Source of the DNA: Robiginitomaculum sp.
Lineage (GTDB): Bacteria; Pseudomonadota; Alphaproteobacteria; Caulobacterales; Maricaulaceae
NCBI GenBank assembly: GCA_026982415.1
Contig: JALSHE010000115.1
Coordinates: forward strand, 1 to 39,406
DNA: 39,406 bases
Direction: 5' to 3'
In this document: positions 24,849 through 34,003 of the stretch, piece by piece
How the letters are laid out: each line of letters starts with the position of its first letter
Numbering within the stretch: the first letter of the stretch is position 1
The notes under the pieces: model-generated
The model's input: only the letters and a program-made list of their open reading frames with translations
Database searches by the model: none
What the model was told of the DNA's origin: nothing
Program-made: the position numbers and the translations under genes

Positions 24849-26567
24849 ATGGTAATAATAAAATTCTTTATGAAAGCCTCGGCTTTGGTGTTGACGTTGG
24901 TTGCTTTGTCCGGCTGTGCGACGACTATGGGCGGAAGCTCGGCTGAACGCGGGCAGTCTTTGTCGCCTGATGCACAGCTTTATGCAGATTATGTATCGGC
25001 GCGCTATGCTAGTAATTTAAACGATGCGGCTTCGCGTTCGGCGTATTTTTCCCGTGCCTTTGCCCGCCGCCCGAACGATTTGGATTTGGGACAAAAAGCC
25101 TTGGCCGCCGCGATTAATAACGGCGACAGTGCGCTGGCGCGTGTTTTGTCCATTGAAATCTTGGCGCTAGACGAAACGGATGGTACTGCCCGTGCCGTTA
25201 TGGGGGCAAATGCTCTTGCCAAGGGGAAATATAAGAAAGCTTTGGAATATTTAGCCGACGCAAATGCTGGTATCGGCATTGAGAATTTTAACGCCATGAT
25301 GCGCGGCTGGGCGCAGGTCGGTCTCGGCGATAGGAGTGCTGCAAAAATAACGTTCGGGGATATGAAAGGCGGCAAATATTTTGAGTTTCTCGGCAATATG
25401 CAACTGGCTATCATCGATTTGCAAGAAGGCGATAGTGAAGCCGCCGCCAAAATATTCGCCACAATAGACGAAGTAAATTTGGCTCCCATAGAATCTACCT
25501 TGGCGCAAGTACGCGGTTTTATGGCGCTCGGTGACAAAGACAAGGCTTTGGCAATATTAAACACCTATGCAGACGCCAACGGCGGTGCTTTAACCGGGCC
25601 AATACGTTACACATTGGATGCAATAAATGCGGGGCAAAAACTGCAATGGAAATTAACCCCCGCACAATCGGCATCGCGGGCTTTGACCGAGCCAGCATTC
25701 CGTTATTATGGGGCGCAGCAACAATTCGAATCCGCCGAAACATTTTTGCGGATTGCCCTCGAACTTGACCCCGAAAATGACAAAGCCCGATTATTCCTCG
25801 GCAGTATTTTGGAGCAAGTCGATAGGGACGAAGATGCCATGACCCAATACGCGCAAATCGGCCCACTATCACCGTTTTCCGTGTCGGCGCGATTATCGGA
25901 ATCCGATATATTGTTCGGCGATGATAAAAATGCGGAGGGCATCAAAGTCCTGCAATCAATTCAGAAAACCCATCCCTCACGGGTGACGCAAGGCTCGCTG
26001 GGGCGGGCTTATTTAATCATGGAAGATTATGAAAAAGCCTTGCCGTATTATGAGGCCTTGATTGCGGATATGTCGGACGAGGAGCTTAAGGAAAACCCGC
26101 AGGTTAATTACCTGCGCGGTATTTGTCTGGAGCGGCTAGGGCGTTGGGAAGATGCTGTGGCGGATTTTGAATTCGTTTTAGAAAACAAGCCGGACAATGC
26201 CGACGCGCTCAATTATCTGGGATATACTTGGGTCGATAAAGGTGTGAATTTGACCAAAGCTTTCGTTATGATCGAAAAAGCGGTTGAGTTAGAGCCGACA
26301 AGCGGCGCGATTATCGATAGTCTTGGTTGGGCGCATTATAAGCTTGGTCGCTACGGGCAAGCGCGGATAAATCTTGAAGAAGCGGCAGAGCGCTCCCCGA
26401 CAAGTGCGACAATTATCGACCATCTCGGCGATGTATATTGGAAATTGGGGCGCAGGAAAGAGGCCGGGTATCAATGGGAACGCGCCGCAACCCTCGACCC
26501 GACCGATAAAGAGCTGAAAGCGATTAAAGCCAAAATTAAAGGCGGGCTTAGAGCCGTAGTTCAGTAG
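24849..26567 (+). CDS. TPR-repeat lipoprotein
   Basis: The 572-aa protein carries a lipoprotein signal ending LVALSGC and then a long array of tetratricopeptide repeats. These are clearest from about residue 335 to 560: FRIALELDP-type, YEALIADM, LGRWEDAVADFEFVLENKPD, MIEKAVELEPTSGAI and LEEAAERSP units. It probably acts as a protein-binding scaffold at the outer or inner membrane; no enzyme domain is seen. The ATG at 24849 has AGGAA upstream; an alternative ATG at 24870 lacks one. It begins 10 bases after etf-QO and ends four bases before ispE, suggesting one transcript. Confidence 0.92.
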   Translation: MVIIKFFMKASALVLTLVALSGCATTMGGSSAERGQSLSPDAQLYADYVSARYASNLNDAASRSAYFSRAFARRPNDLDLGQKALAAAINNGDSALARVLSIEILALDETDGTARAVMGANALAKGKYKKALEYLADANAGIGIENFNAMMRGWAQVGLGDRSAAKITFGDMKGGKYFEFLGNMQLAIIDLQEGDSEAAAKIFATIDEVNLAPIESTLAQVRGFMALGDKDKALAILNTYADANGGALTGPIRYTLDAINAGQKLQWKLTPAQSASRALTEPAFRYYGAQQQFESAETFLRIALELDPENDKARLFLGSILEQVDRDEDAMTQYAQIGPLSPFSVSARLSESDILFGDDKNAEGIKVLQSIQKTHPSRVTQGSLGRAYLIMEDYEKALPYYEALIADMSDEELKENPQVNYLRGICLERLGRWEDAVADFEFVLENKPDNADALNYLGYTWVDKGVNLTKAFVMIEKAVELEPTSGAIIDSLGWAHYKLGRYGQARINLEEAAERSPTSATIIDHLGDVYWKLGRRKEAGYQWERAATLDPTDKELKAIKAKIKGGLRAVVQ

Positions 26568-26571
26568 TTTT

Positions 26572-27447
26572 ATGTCTAAACCCGAAAATTTATTGGTTGA
26601 AACCGCTTGGCGGGAAACGGCGCGGGCGAAAGTAAACCTGACCCTGCATGTGGGTGCGGCGCAAGATAACGGCTACCACCCTTTGCACAGTCTTGTGGTA
26701 TTTGCAGATTTCGGCGATATGCTAGACGGGCAAATCGCCGAGGATTTCAGCCTGAAAATGATCGGGCCATTTGCGGGAGATACGCCGGGGGGGGGTGATA
26801 ACCTTCTCATGACCGCTGCCCGTGTCATTGCCGAGAATAACTATGTTGAAGCGCGCTTGGCCTACAAGCTGAATAAAAAACTGCCCGTCGCGTCCGGCAT
26901 TGGCGGGGGCAGTGCCGATGCGGCGGCGGCGCTACGGCTTTTGTCGCGCGCAGACCATGTGGATTGGTCGGAACATGCGGAAAGCTTTTTGCCGTTTGGC
27001 GCGGATGTGCCCGTGTGTTTTTTGTCGCGCACCTGTATTATGGAGGGGGTAGGCGAGCAAATAATGCCGTGGCCGGGTTTGGGGCAAGTCCCGGCTATTT
27101 TGGTCAATCCGGGCAAGAGCCTCAGTACCAAAGATGTGTTTGACAAATTTGATATTGTCGGTGTTTCTTCAAAATTTTCTCTATCAGCAGGGTCTTTGCT
27201 GGACATGGCCAAGTCTGGACGCAATGATTTACAGGCCATTGCAATTCGTGAACTGCCTGTGATTGAGACTGTAATCGACGAAATTCGCGGACAGGCAGAT
27301 TGCCAATTATCGCGTATGTCCGGTTCAGGTGCAACTTGTTTTGGTCTGTTTTCAAGTCAAGCAAAAGCGAAATTAGCAGCCAAAATCATCAAGAAGTCCC
27401 ATCCGGATTGGTGGGTGGTCGCGACCATGCTCGGGGATATGCCGTGA
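26572..27447 (+). CDS. ispE: 4-diphosphocytidyl-2-C-methyl-D-erythritol kinase
   Basis: IspE phosphorylates CDP-methylerythritol in the MEP route to isoprenoid precursors. The 291-aa GHMP kinase has ARAKVNLTLHVG with NGYHPLHSLV at the N-terminus, the ATP loop LPVASGIGGGSADAAAALR (about residues 103-121), and the C-terminal motif MSGSGATCFGLF. It begins four bases after the TPR gene and shares GTGA with the next gene. Two neighbours use or elongate isoprenoid phosphates (the WecA-like transferase and the polyprenyl synthase), a sensible grouping. Confidence 0.96.
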   Translation: MSKPENLLVETAWRETARAKVNLTLHVGAAQDNGYHPLHSLVVFADFGDMLDGQIAEDFSLKMIGPFAGDTPGGGDNLLMTAARVIAENNYVEARLAYKLNKKLPVASGIGGGSADAAAALRLLSRADHVDWSEHAESFLPFGADVPVCFLSRTCIMEGVGEQIMPWPGLGQVPAILVNPGKSLSTKDVFDKFDIVGVSSKFSLSAGSLLDMAKSGRNDLQAIAIRELPVIETVIDEIRGQADCQLSRMSGSGATCFGLFSSQAKAKLAAKIIKKSHPDWWVVATMLGDMP

Positions 27448-28514
27448 GTTTTGATAGCCCTGTAATGATTATGATCCATGTGGCTGGCTTTGCATTTTTT
27501 GTCTCCGTGGCCATTAGCGGCTTCATGGTATTTGCCGGGCTTTTGGATAGGCCGGGGCAACGCTCCAACCATAGCAAAATTGTCCCAACGGCAGGCGGAG
27601 TCGGCATTGTTGCAGGTTTAGGCGCGGGCATGTTGGCGCTGGCTTTGCTCTATCCGGCTTACGGCAATCAAAACCTGTTGGGATCGTTGGCGGCGCTTGG
27701 TGTGGGTACGGCCTTACTCGGCTTGTTCGACGATATTTTTGATGTGAATTCCAAGGTTAAATTTGGACTGATTGTCTTGTTGGCTAGCGCTAGTGTTTAC
27801 ACGGTCGGCGCACCTGAATTATTCCCCTCAATTGCAGGGGGCGGGCTAAAAATACCCTATTGGCTCGGCTTTTTAGGCGCAGTGTTATGGGTGTTTGTCG
27901 TCACCAATGGGGTGAATTTTATGGACGGTGCCAACGGTTTGATGGCGAGCAGTATGGCACTATCATTTTCGGCGCTATGCTTGATTGCCGTCTTGGTTGG
28001 TGCCAGCGATACGGCGCTGATAAGCCTTATTATGGCCGCAGCTCTGTGCGGGTTTTTACTGTATAATGCAGGTAATCAGGCCAGGATATTTAGCGGCGAT
28101 GTTGGCTCGTTGTTGGTTGGGTTTCTTTTTGCCAGCGCCACATTATTATTGCTCACAGAAGCCCCCGCATTTGGGCTGCTTTATGTGGGGCCATTGCTGA
28201 TATTACCATTCCTCACCGATATTTTACTGACCTTGTTTTTACGGGCGAGAAGGCGGGAAAACCTGCTGGCAGCCCATAGTTCGCATCTCTATCAGCGTAT
28301 GATACGCGCTGGGAAATCCCATGTGTTCATTAGCTGGTTATATGCATTTGCCGCTCTGATTATGGGGGCGGTTACGTTAGGGGCGCTTTGGTACGGTATG
28401 ATAAAATCACTATCGTTTTTGGCCTTATGGGTTTGCGTAATGACGGTGATTTATTTGCTGATACACAAAAAGCTTAGCTCACTCGCGAAACCACAAAGTC
28501 CGCAAGACGAATAA
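27444..28514 (+). CDS. WecA/MraY-like polyprenyl-phosphate sugar-1-phosphate transferase
   Basis: The 356-aa membrane enzyme belongs to the glycosyltransferase-4 family that loads a sugar-1-phosphate onto undecaprenyl phosphate to start surface polysaccharide. About ten membrane segments are seen, with LDRPGQRSNHSKIVPTAGG near the start, the acidic LFDDIFDV, the signature NGVNFMDGANGLMA, GDVGS and the HSSHLYQR motif near the C-terminus. The start is taken as GTG at 27444, whose GTGA overlaps the ispE stop; the long open frame upstream lies inside ispE. The sugar is not determinable. The 3' end overlaps the convergent polyprenyl synthase by 41 bases. Confidence 0.92.
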   Translation: MSFDSPVMIMIHVAGFAFFVSVAISGFMVFAGLLDRPGQRSNHSKIVPTAGGVGIVAGLGAGMLALALLYPAYGNQNLLGSLAALGVGTALLGLFDDIFDVNSKVKFGLIVLLASASVYTVGAPELFPSIAGGGLKIPYWLGFLGAVLWVFVVTNGVNFMDGANGLMASSMALSFSALCLIAVLVGASDTALISLIMAAALCGFLLYNAGNQARIFSGDVGSLLVGFLFASATLLLLTEAPAFGLLYVGPLLILPFLTDILLTLFLRARRRENLLAAHSSHLYQRMIRAGKSHVFISWLYAFAALIMGAVTLGALWYGMIKSLSFLALWVCVMTVIYLLIHKKLSSLAKPQSPQDE

Positions 28515-29508
28515 GCGCGGTTTTCCATTCCCTGTTTTGGGCATCGTCATCAAAAATATCCAGAGCAGACTGCGCGGTTTTGACATGGGCGCGTGCCGCG
28601 TCCAGTGTAGCCTCCAAGGCATTTTCGGATTTCAGGAATGCGGTGGCCACGGCTAAATCATCTTCGCTTTGGTCGTGGTGCGTAATCACACGTTTCCAAA
28701 AAGCGAGGGCAGTGCTATCACCGTTTTTCACGGCATTGGCGTAAGCGATAATAACAGGTAAAGTCATTTTGCCCTCGCGGAAATCATCACCGATAGATTT
28801 ACCGAGAGAGATTTCAAAACCGCCATAATCCAGCGCATCGTCGACCAGTTGAAAGGCTAGGCCCAGCTCTTGGCCGTAGGTGCGCAGGGCCTTTTGTTTT
28901 GCGGCACAACTCCCCGCGAGTACGGGTGATACTTCTGCGGCGGCTGCGAACAATGCGGCGGTTTTCGCACCAATTGTTTGCATATAAGTCTCGACGCTCA
29001 TCTCCACATCGCGCAGTCCTGCCAGTTGCCTAACTTCGCCCTCTGCGATGACGCTGGACGCCGTGGATAAAATCCCGAGGGCTTCCATACTACCCGTCTC
29101 GACCATGAGATTAAATGAGCGGGCGAACAGAAAATCCCCGACCAAAATACTGGGCGCATTGCCCCATATTAAATTGGCGGCTTTCTTGCCCCGCCGTTTG
29201 GCGCTGAGGTCTACCACATCATCGTGCAACAATGTCGCGGAGTGAATGAACTCGACTGCCGCCGCCAGCTTATAATGATTCTCGCCTTTATATCCGCATA
29301 AATGCGCCGCCGCTATGGTCAGGAGAGGTCGCAAGCGTTTGCCGCCCGCTCCGACCAAATGCTCGGCCAAGTCCGGTATCATGCCCACAGGGCTTTGCAT
29401 GCGCTCGCGAATTATCGTATCGACCTTGGCCATATCGTCAGAAGCCAAGGCAAGCAAATGCTCGATGGGGGATAGGTCAGGGGATGTTTTTGTCGCAGTC
29501 AAGCTCAC
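28474..29508 (-). CDS. Long-chain trans-polyprenyl diphosphate synthase (IspB-type)
   Basis: The 344-aa enzyme extends farnesyl or geranyl diphosphate to the C40-C50 tail used for ubiquinone. Both aspartate-rich motifs are present: LHDDVVD (about 95-100, followed by KRRG) and QLVDDALDY (about 237-245), along with GGKRLRP near residue 56. Product length cannot be fixed from sequence; alphaproteobacteria usually make a decaprenyl tail. It is divergent from the DUF2007 gene and convergent with the WecA-like gene. Confidence 0.94.
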   Translation of the reverse strand: MSLTATKTSPDLSPIEHLLALASDDMAKVDTIIRERMQSPVGMIPDLAEHLVGAGGKRLRPLLTIAAAHLCGYKGENHYKLAAAVEFIHSATLLHDDVVDLSAKRRGKKAANLIWGNAPSILVGDFLFARSFNLMVETGSMEALGILSTASSVIAEGEVRQLAGLRDVEMSVETYMQTIGAKTAALFAAAAEVSPVLAGSCAAKQKALRTYGQELGLAFQLVDDALDYGGFEISLGKSIGDDFREGKMTLPVIIAYANAVKNGDSTALAFWKRVITHHDQSEDDLAVATAFLKSENALEATLDAARAHVKTAQSALDIFDDDAQNREWKTALIRLADFVVSRVS

Positions 29509-29600
29509 AATTCTCTCTCATTTTTGCCTTATTTACGCACAGAGTAACACAGCGGCAAGTAAGTATAGTATTTTTATTGTTCTCTTGTTAGAGAAGCCAA

Positions 29601-29825
29601 ATGATAGCTATTATTAAAACCAATAATCCCGTAACGCTGAGCTATGCCCAATCGGTACTCAACGACCACGATATTGGTAGTTTTATCGCTGATGGACATT
29701 CGGGAAGTGCATTGGGTTTTATCGGATTGATCACCAGTCGTTTGATGGTCATTGATGAAGACGTGGCCGAAGCTCGCGAGCTTTTGGCCGCCGCAGGATT
29801 AGAGGACGAGTTTTGCCCTATTTAG
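29601..29825 (+). CDS. DUF2007 small protein
   Basis: This 74-aa protein matches the DUF2007 'signal-transducing' family pattern, with the first strand IAIIKTNNPVTLSYAQSVL and the ending LMVIDEDVAEARELLAAAG. The biochemical role of the family is not established. Its last 13 bases overlap the next gene, and the pairing of this family with a trmN6-type methyltransferase looks like an operon. TAGAGAAG lies before the ATG. Confidence 0.88.
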   Translation: MIAIIKTNNPVTLSYAQSVLNDHDIGSFIADGHSGSALGFIGLITSRLMVIDEDVAEARELLAAAGLEDEFCPI

Positions 29826-30538
29826 ATGTAAAATTCTTTGATGGCCAAGTTGATGTCAAGCAACCAGGCGCGGGCTACCGGGCGGGCACGGATGCTATCT
29901 TGCTGGCCGCAAGTCTGGACGCCAAACCGGGTGCGCATATATTGGAGCTTGGCTGCGGTACGGGCGTGGTCATGCTGCTGGCGCGGCACCATTTGCCAGA
30001 TTGTCGATTTACGGGACTGGAGAAAAGCGCGGACATGTTGGCGCTGTCCCGTGATAACACAGACCATGCTGATAATATAGAAATTGTCGAGGGGAGTATC
30101 CGGCGTATTCCCAAAGACTGGCATTTGCAATTTGATCAGGTCGTCGCCAATCCGCCCTATTTTGATAACCGCCGCGCCGTGCGTATGTCGGGCGCCAAGG
30201 AAAGTGCTTTCGTCAATAAAGGCTTGAGGCTGGACGATTGGATTGCGGCTATGTTGCTGGCGCTGAAACCACGCGGCATAGGCACACTGATTTACCGGGC
30301 GGACGGGCTGGAGAAAATCTGCTCTACGCTTTCTGGCAAAGCCGGGCGCTTGCGCATTCAACCCATACATTCTTACGCCGACACATCTGCAAAACGCATT
30401 ATCGTGCAGTTTCGCAAAAGCGTCAAAAGCGAGAGCGCTTTGCTACCAGCCCTCATAATGCACGAACGCGGCACGGACGAAAAATATGCACCAGTTGCAG
30501 AGCAAATACTCACTGGCAAGGGAAGGCTAATTTTGTAG
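29813..30538 (+). CDS. tRNA1(Val) adenine-37 N6-methyltransferase-like protein (TrmN6)
   Basis: A 241-aa class I methyltransferase with motif I ELGCGTG (about residues 45-51) and catalytic NPPY (113-116), preceded by the GYRAGTDAILLAAS signature of the YfiC/TrmN6 group, which methylates A37 of tRNA-Val. The start is a TTG at 29813 inside the DUF2007 gene with AGAGGA about eight bases upstream; no later ATG keeps the conserved N-terminus. The last codons and the stop TAG fall in the repeat element that begins here, so the C-terminus ends in repeat-derived sequence. Confidence 0.92.
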   Translation: MPYLDVKFFDGQVDVKQPGAGYRAGTDAILLAASLDAKPGAHILELGCGTGVVMLLARHHLPDCRFTGLEKSADMLALSRDNTDHADNIEIVEGSIRRIPKDWHLQFDQVVANPPYFDNRRAVRMSGAKESAFVNKGLRLDDWIAAMLLALKPRGIGTLIYRADGLEKICSTLSGKAGRLRIQPIHSYADTSAKRIIVQFRKSVKSESALLPALIMHERGTDEKYAPVAEQILTGKGRLIL

Positions 30539-30619
30539 GGTGGATTAGCGCCTTTGCGCGTAATCCACCATTGGCAATCACCTCATGGTGGATTACGCAA
30601 AGACGCTAATCCACCCTAC
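30529..30619. repeat. REP-like palindromic repeat, inverted pair of units
   Basis: Two copies of the unit seen at 11333 face each other: one from GTAGGGTGGATTAGCG to TAATCCACCAT and a second from ATGGTGGATTACGC to CTAATCCACCCTAC (30535-30619), with 13 bases between. The whole can fold into one long hairpin. It lies between trmN6 and glyQ and includes the trmN6 stop codon. The remaining 97 bases to glyQ show no clear feature beyond an AT-rich promoter-like stretch. Confidence 0.9.
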
Positions 30620-30716
30620 GGGACTACAGGGTCGATTTAGTCATAATCACAACTTGATTTTAACAAGTCCACTCCATAGGTTCCGCCATTATAGACTATA
30701 GCTATTAGAGATTCTC

Positions 30717-31613
30717 ATGGGTTCAAAGCCTTTATCATTCCAAGACCTCATCCTAACCCTGCAACACTATTGGGCAAAGCAAGGCTGCGCTATTCTCCAG
30801 CCTTATGATATGGAGGTCGGGGCAGGGACTTTGCACCCCGCAACCACTTTGCGCTCGCTTGGGCCAAAGCCGTGGAATGTTGCCTATGTGCAGCCGTCCC
30901 GCCGCCCGGCAGATGGCCGCTACGGCGAGAACCCGAACCGCTTGCAACACTATTATCAGTTTCAGGTATTGCTCAAACCCAACCCGCCCAACATTCAGGA
31001 TTTATATCTGGGTAGTCTTGAGGCCATTGGTATTGATATGGACCTCCACGACATCCGTTTTGTGGAAGATGATTGGGAAAACCCGACCGTGGGTGCCTGG
31101 GGGCTGGGCTGGGAAGTGTGGTGCGACGGTATGGAGGTTAGCCAATTTACCTATTTCCAACAAGTCGGCGGCCTTGATGTGGAACTGGTATCGGGCGAAT
31201 TAACTTACGGCCTAGAACGCTTGGCCATGTATGTGCAGGGCGTCGATAATGTTTATGATTTGGCTTATAATGATGCCAAGGGAAAAGATGCTGTATCTTA
31301 CGGTGATGTGTTTCACCAAAATGAGGTCGAGCAATCCAAATTCAATTTTGAACACGCCAATGTAGAGCGCTTGGAAAGCTGGTTCAAAACTGCCGAAGAA
31401 CAGTGCCAAGCTTTGCTGGAACTAGACCCGCCATTGCCACTCCCCGCCTATGAACACGCCCTTAAAGCCGGGCATTGCTTTAACCTTTTGGATGCACGCG
31501 GCGTAATTTCGCCGACGGACAGAGCGCGGTACATAAAAGCCGTGCGCGATTTGTCTAAGGGTTGCGCCGAAGCTTGGGTCGCAACCGAAGCAAAAAGAGC
31601 GGAGGCGGGGTGA
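30717..31613 (+). CDS. glyQ: Glycyl-tRNA synthetase alpha subunit
   Basis: GlyQ is the catalytic subunit of the bacterial alpha2-beta2 glycyl-tRNA synthetase. The 298-aa sequence is typical throughout: [58 protein letters not shown], and the class II motif regions around YQFQVLLKP and [13 protein letters not shown]-like [12 protein letters not shown]. It is followed by a structured repeat and then glyS. Confidence 0.98.
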   Translation: MGSKPLSFQDLILTLQHYWAKQGCAILQPYDMEVGAGTLHPATTLRSLGPKPWNVAYVQPSRRPADGRYGENPNRLQHYYQFQVLLKPNPPNIQDLYLGSLEAIGIDMDLHDIRFVEDDWENPTVGAWGLGWEVWCDGMEVSQFTYFQQVGGLDVELVSGELTYGLERLAMYVQGVDNVYDLAYNDAKGKDAVSYGDVFHQNEVEQSKFNFEHANVERLESWFKTAEEQCQALLELDPPLPLPAYEHALKAGHCFNLLDARGVISPTDRARYIKAVRDLSKGCAEAWVATEAKRAEAG

Positions 31614-31634
31614 TGTGGAATAATATTTTAATTT

Positions 31635-31737
31635 CCGCTCATTCCCGCGAAAGCGGGAATCCAGTTTCTTGCAAGAATGTGCGAGCTTTGCCCGCTCTTT
31701 ATGCGCTGGATACCGTGTCGTGGCACGGTATGAGCGG
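31635..31737. repeat. Cloverleaf-like structured repeat, copy B (between glyQ and glyS)
   Basis: Outer ends CCGCTCAT and ATGAGCGG pair, and ATCCAG pairs with CTGGAT further in. Three inner hairpins are ATTCCCGC-GAAA-GCGGGAAT (31641-31660), GCGAGC/GCCCGC with one mismatch, and TACCGTG/CACGGTA. It sits between the two subunit genes of one enzyme, and the glyS ribosome site AGAGGA starts right after it. Confidence 0.85.
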
Positions 31738-31755
31738 ATTGAGAGGATTAGTGTA

Positions 31756-33804
31756 ATGTCTGAACTCCTATTAGAAATCCTATGCGAGGAAATACCGGCG
31801 CGGATGCAGGTTAAGGCGGGGGCGGATTTGGCGCGTCTGCTGGGCGCGGCATTGACCAAGGCCGGACTTAGTGTTGACAATGTGCGCAGTTTCACAGGCC
31901 CGCGCCGTTTGGTGTTTGTGGCCGATGTGCCAGCACGAAGCCCCGATGTAAGCGAAGAACGCAAAGGCCCGCGCGTCGGTGCGCCGGAGCAAGCGCTGGC
32001 AGGGTTTATGCGCGGGGCGGGGCTGTCTGATATATCCCAAGCCGAGACCCGTAGCGATAAAAAGGGCGCGTATTATGTGGCCGTTTTGGAAAAACCTGGC
32101 AGGGATGCGGGTGCTATAATCGCCGAGGCCGTACCCGAAATTATGGGCAAATTCCCATGGCCGAAATCTATGAAATCGGGGGCTACCACATTCCGCTGGG
32201 TGCGGCCTTTGACTTCAATCCTGTGTGTGCTGGACGGTAAAGTCGTGCCATTTAGTGTTGGCGGTATCGACAGTGGCAATATCACCCACGGTCACCGCCG
32301 TATGGGCCCAGGGCCGTTTTCTGTGACCAGTTTCAAGGCCTATAGACAAACGCTGGAAAGCAAAGGCCATGTGATTTTGGATGCTTGCGAGCGTAAAGAG
32401 ATTATCTTGCGAGATGCCCAAAAAGTCTGCGCCGATGCGGGGCTGGTATTGGTCGAGGACGAAGGTCTGCTGGCCGAAGTCGCAGGCTTGGCCGAATGGC
32501 CGACGGTTCTTTTGGGCGATATGGACGCGGCGTTTCTCGAACTGCCTGCGGAGGTCATTCAGCTGTCCATGCGCACCCACCAGAAATATTTTGCGGTCAA
32601 TGATAAGCAAGGAAACCTAGCCGCAAAATTCGTTGTCGTCGCCAACCAAGTGGCACCGGACGGCGGTATAGAAATCGCCAAAGGCAATGCGCGGGTATTA
32701 TCAGCCAGACTAGACGATGCCCGTTTCTTCCAAGCCGAAGATGTAAGGGACGGCAAGAAACTCATAGATAATTACGACAAATTAGACGGCGTAATTTTCC
32801 ACCAAAAACTGGGCACGATAAAAGACAAGTGTGAGCGCGTCGCGGCCTTGGCCAGAGAACTCGCCCCCAAAGTCGGCGCAGACCCAGAAAAGTGCGAACG
32901 AGCGGCTAAACTCGCCAAATGCGATTTGGTGACAAATATGGTGGTAGAATTTACCAGTCTTCAAGGCAAAATTGGGCGGCTAATGTACGAAAAAGAGGGC
33001 GGTGATAAGGACATAGCCCAAGCCATAGAAGACCATTACAAACCCCAAGGCCCCTCAGACCGCGTGCCAACAAACCCGGTCGCCGTAGCCGTGGCACTAG
33101 CCGACAAATTAGACACGCTCGTAGGCTTCTGGGCCATAGACGAAAAACCAACAGGCAGCAAAGACCCATATGCGCTCAGACGGGCGGCGCTTGGGGTTGT
33201 TAGGATTATATTGGAGAATGGAGTTAGGTTAAACTTGATTCCTTTGTTCATTATTCAGCAACGGGAATTTCCGAATATTCATGCTAGGGTTATGAACCTC
33301 CTCGCTTTCATCCTAGACCGCCTAAAAGTCCACCTGCGCGAACAAGGCATATCTCACGACCACATAGATGCGGTGTTCGCGCTGGGCGGAGACGATCTTG
33401 TCGATATTACCAACCGGGTGAAAGCATTAGGCGCATTCCTCTCCACCGATGATGGGGTGAACCTTTTGGCTGGCTATAAACGGGCGGCGAATATTTTGAA
33501 GGCTGAAGCTAAAAAGGGTGACTTGCCGGAGGTGGAGCCGCACGCTGGTACATTGCCCCAAGAAGCTGCTTTGTTTAGCGCTCTTGAAACCGCCGAACCT
33601 TTGATAGAGAAAGCTCTCGCATCCGAAGATTATGCCGGGGCTATGACGGCGTTGGCCGGATTGCGGGCGCCTATTGACGGATTTTTTGAGGATGTGATTG
33701 TTAATTCTGATGTGGCGTCTGAGCGCGAAAATAGGTTGGGGCTGCTCATAAAAATCCGTAACCTCGCGGGGCAGGTTGCAGATTTTGATAGGGTTGAGGG
33801 TTGA
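31756..33804 (+). CDS. glyS: Glycyl-tRNA synthetase beta subunit
   Basis: The 682-aa beta subunit binds tRNA-Gly and is needed for activity with GlyQ. The N-terminus LLLEILCEEIPARMQ and the body features FTGPRRLVF, KGPRVGAPEQALAGFMRG, MRTHQKYFAVND and DARFFQAEDV are family hallmarks; an anticodon-binding domain with HD-like helices occupies the last third. The ATG at 31756 follows AGAGGA; the 29 in-frame codons before it are translated repeat DNA and are discounted. Confidence 0.97.
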   Translation: MSELLLEILCEEIPARMQVKAGADLARLLGAALTKAGLSVDNVRSFTGPRRLVFVADVPARSPDVSEERKGPRVGAPEQALAGFMRGAGLSDISQAETRSDKKGAYYVAVLEKPGRDAGAIIAEAVPEIMGKFPWPKSMKSGATTFRWVRPLTSILCVLDGKVVPFSVGGIDSGNITHGHRRMGPGPFSVTSFKAYRQTLESKGHVILDACERKEIILRDAQKVCADAGLVLVEDEGLLAEVAGLAEWPTVLLGDMDAAFLELPAEVIQLSMRTHQKYFAVNDKQGNLAAKFVVVANQVAPDGGIEIAKGNARVLSARLDDARFFQAEDVRDGKKLIDNYDKLDGVIFHQKLGTIKDKCERVAALARELAPKVGADPEKCERAAKLAKCDLVTNMVVEFTSLQGKIGRLMYEKEGGDKDIAQAIEDHYKPQGPSDRVPTNPVAVAVALADKLDTLVGFWAIDEKPTGSKDPYALRRAALGVVRIILENGVRLNLIPLFIIQQREFPNIHARVMNLLAFILDRLKVHLREQGISHDHIDAVFALGGDDLVDITNRVKALGAFLSTDDGVNLLAGYKRAANILKAEAKKGDLPEVEPHAGTLPQEAALFSALETAEPLIEKALASEDYAGAMTALAGLRAPIDGFFEDVIVNSDVASERENRLGLLIKIRNLAGQVADFDRVEG

Positions 33805-33833
33805 TATTTTGACGCATCACATAGACATTCAAG

Positions 33834-33967
33834 CCCCTCACCGCGCTGTCGCGCACCTCTCCCCAAGGGAGAGGTTAAGGGAAACCCGCGCTGACAATGT
33901 TTTTGGAAAAACGAAGATAGATGAGGCAACGTCTCCTCTCCCATGGGGAGAGGAACAAGGTGAGGGG
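33834..33967. repeat. Long palindromic repeat with two CCTCTCCC hairpins
   Basis: CCCCTCACC (33834-33842) pairs with GGTGAGGGG (33959-33967). Inside, two hairpins share stem CCTCTCCC/GGGAGAGG (33856-33874 and 33935-33953), and a small GCGC/GCGC hairpin sits near the left end. This is a different family from the cloverleaf element that follows it. No gene lies in 33805-34125. Confidence 0.8.
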
Positions 33968-34003
33968 GTAAGTTGTATTGGGTTTCACACAGCACTCTCA
34001 ATC

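Noticed and set aside
31669-31755. Frame upstream of glyS, similar to one at 34019-34114 (both contain QECASFARSL)
   Set aside because: The similarity comes from the DNA repeat copies B and C being read in the same frame, not from a shared protein.
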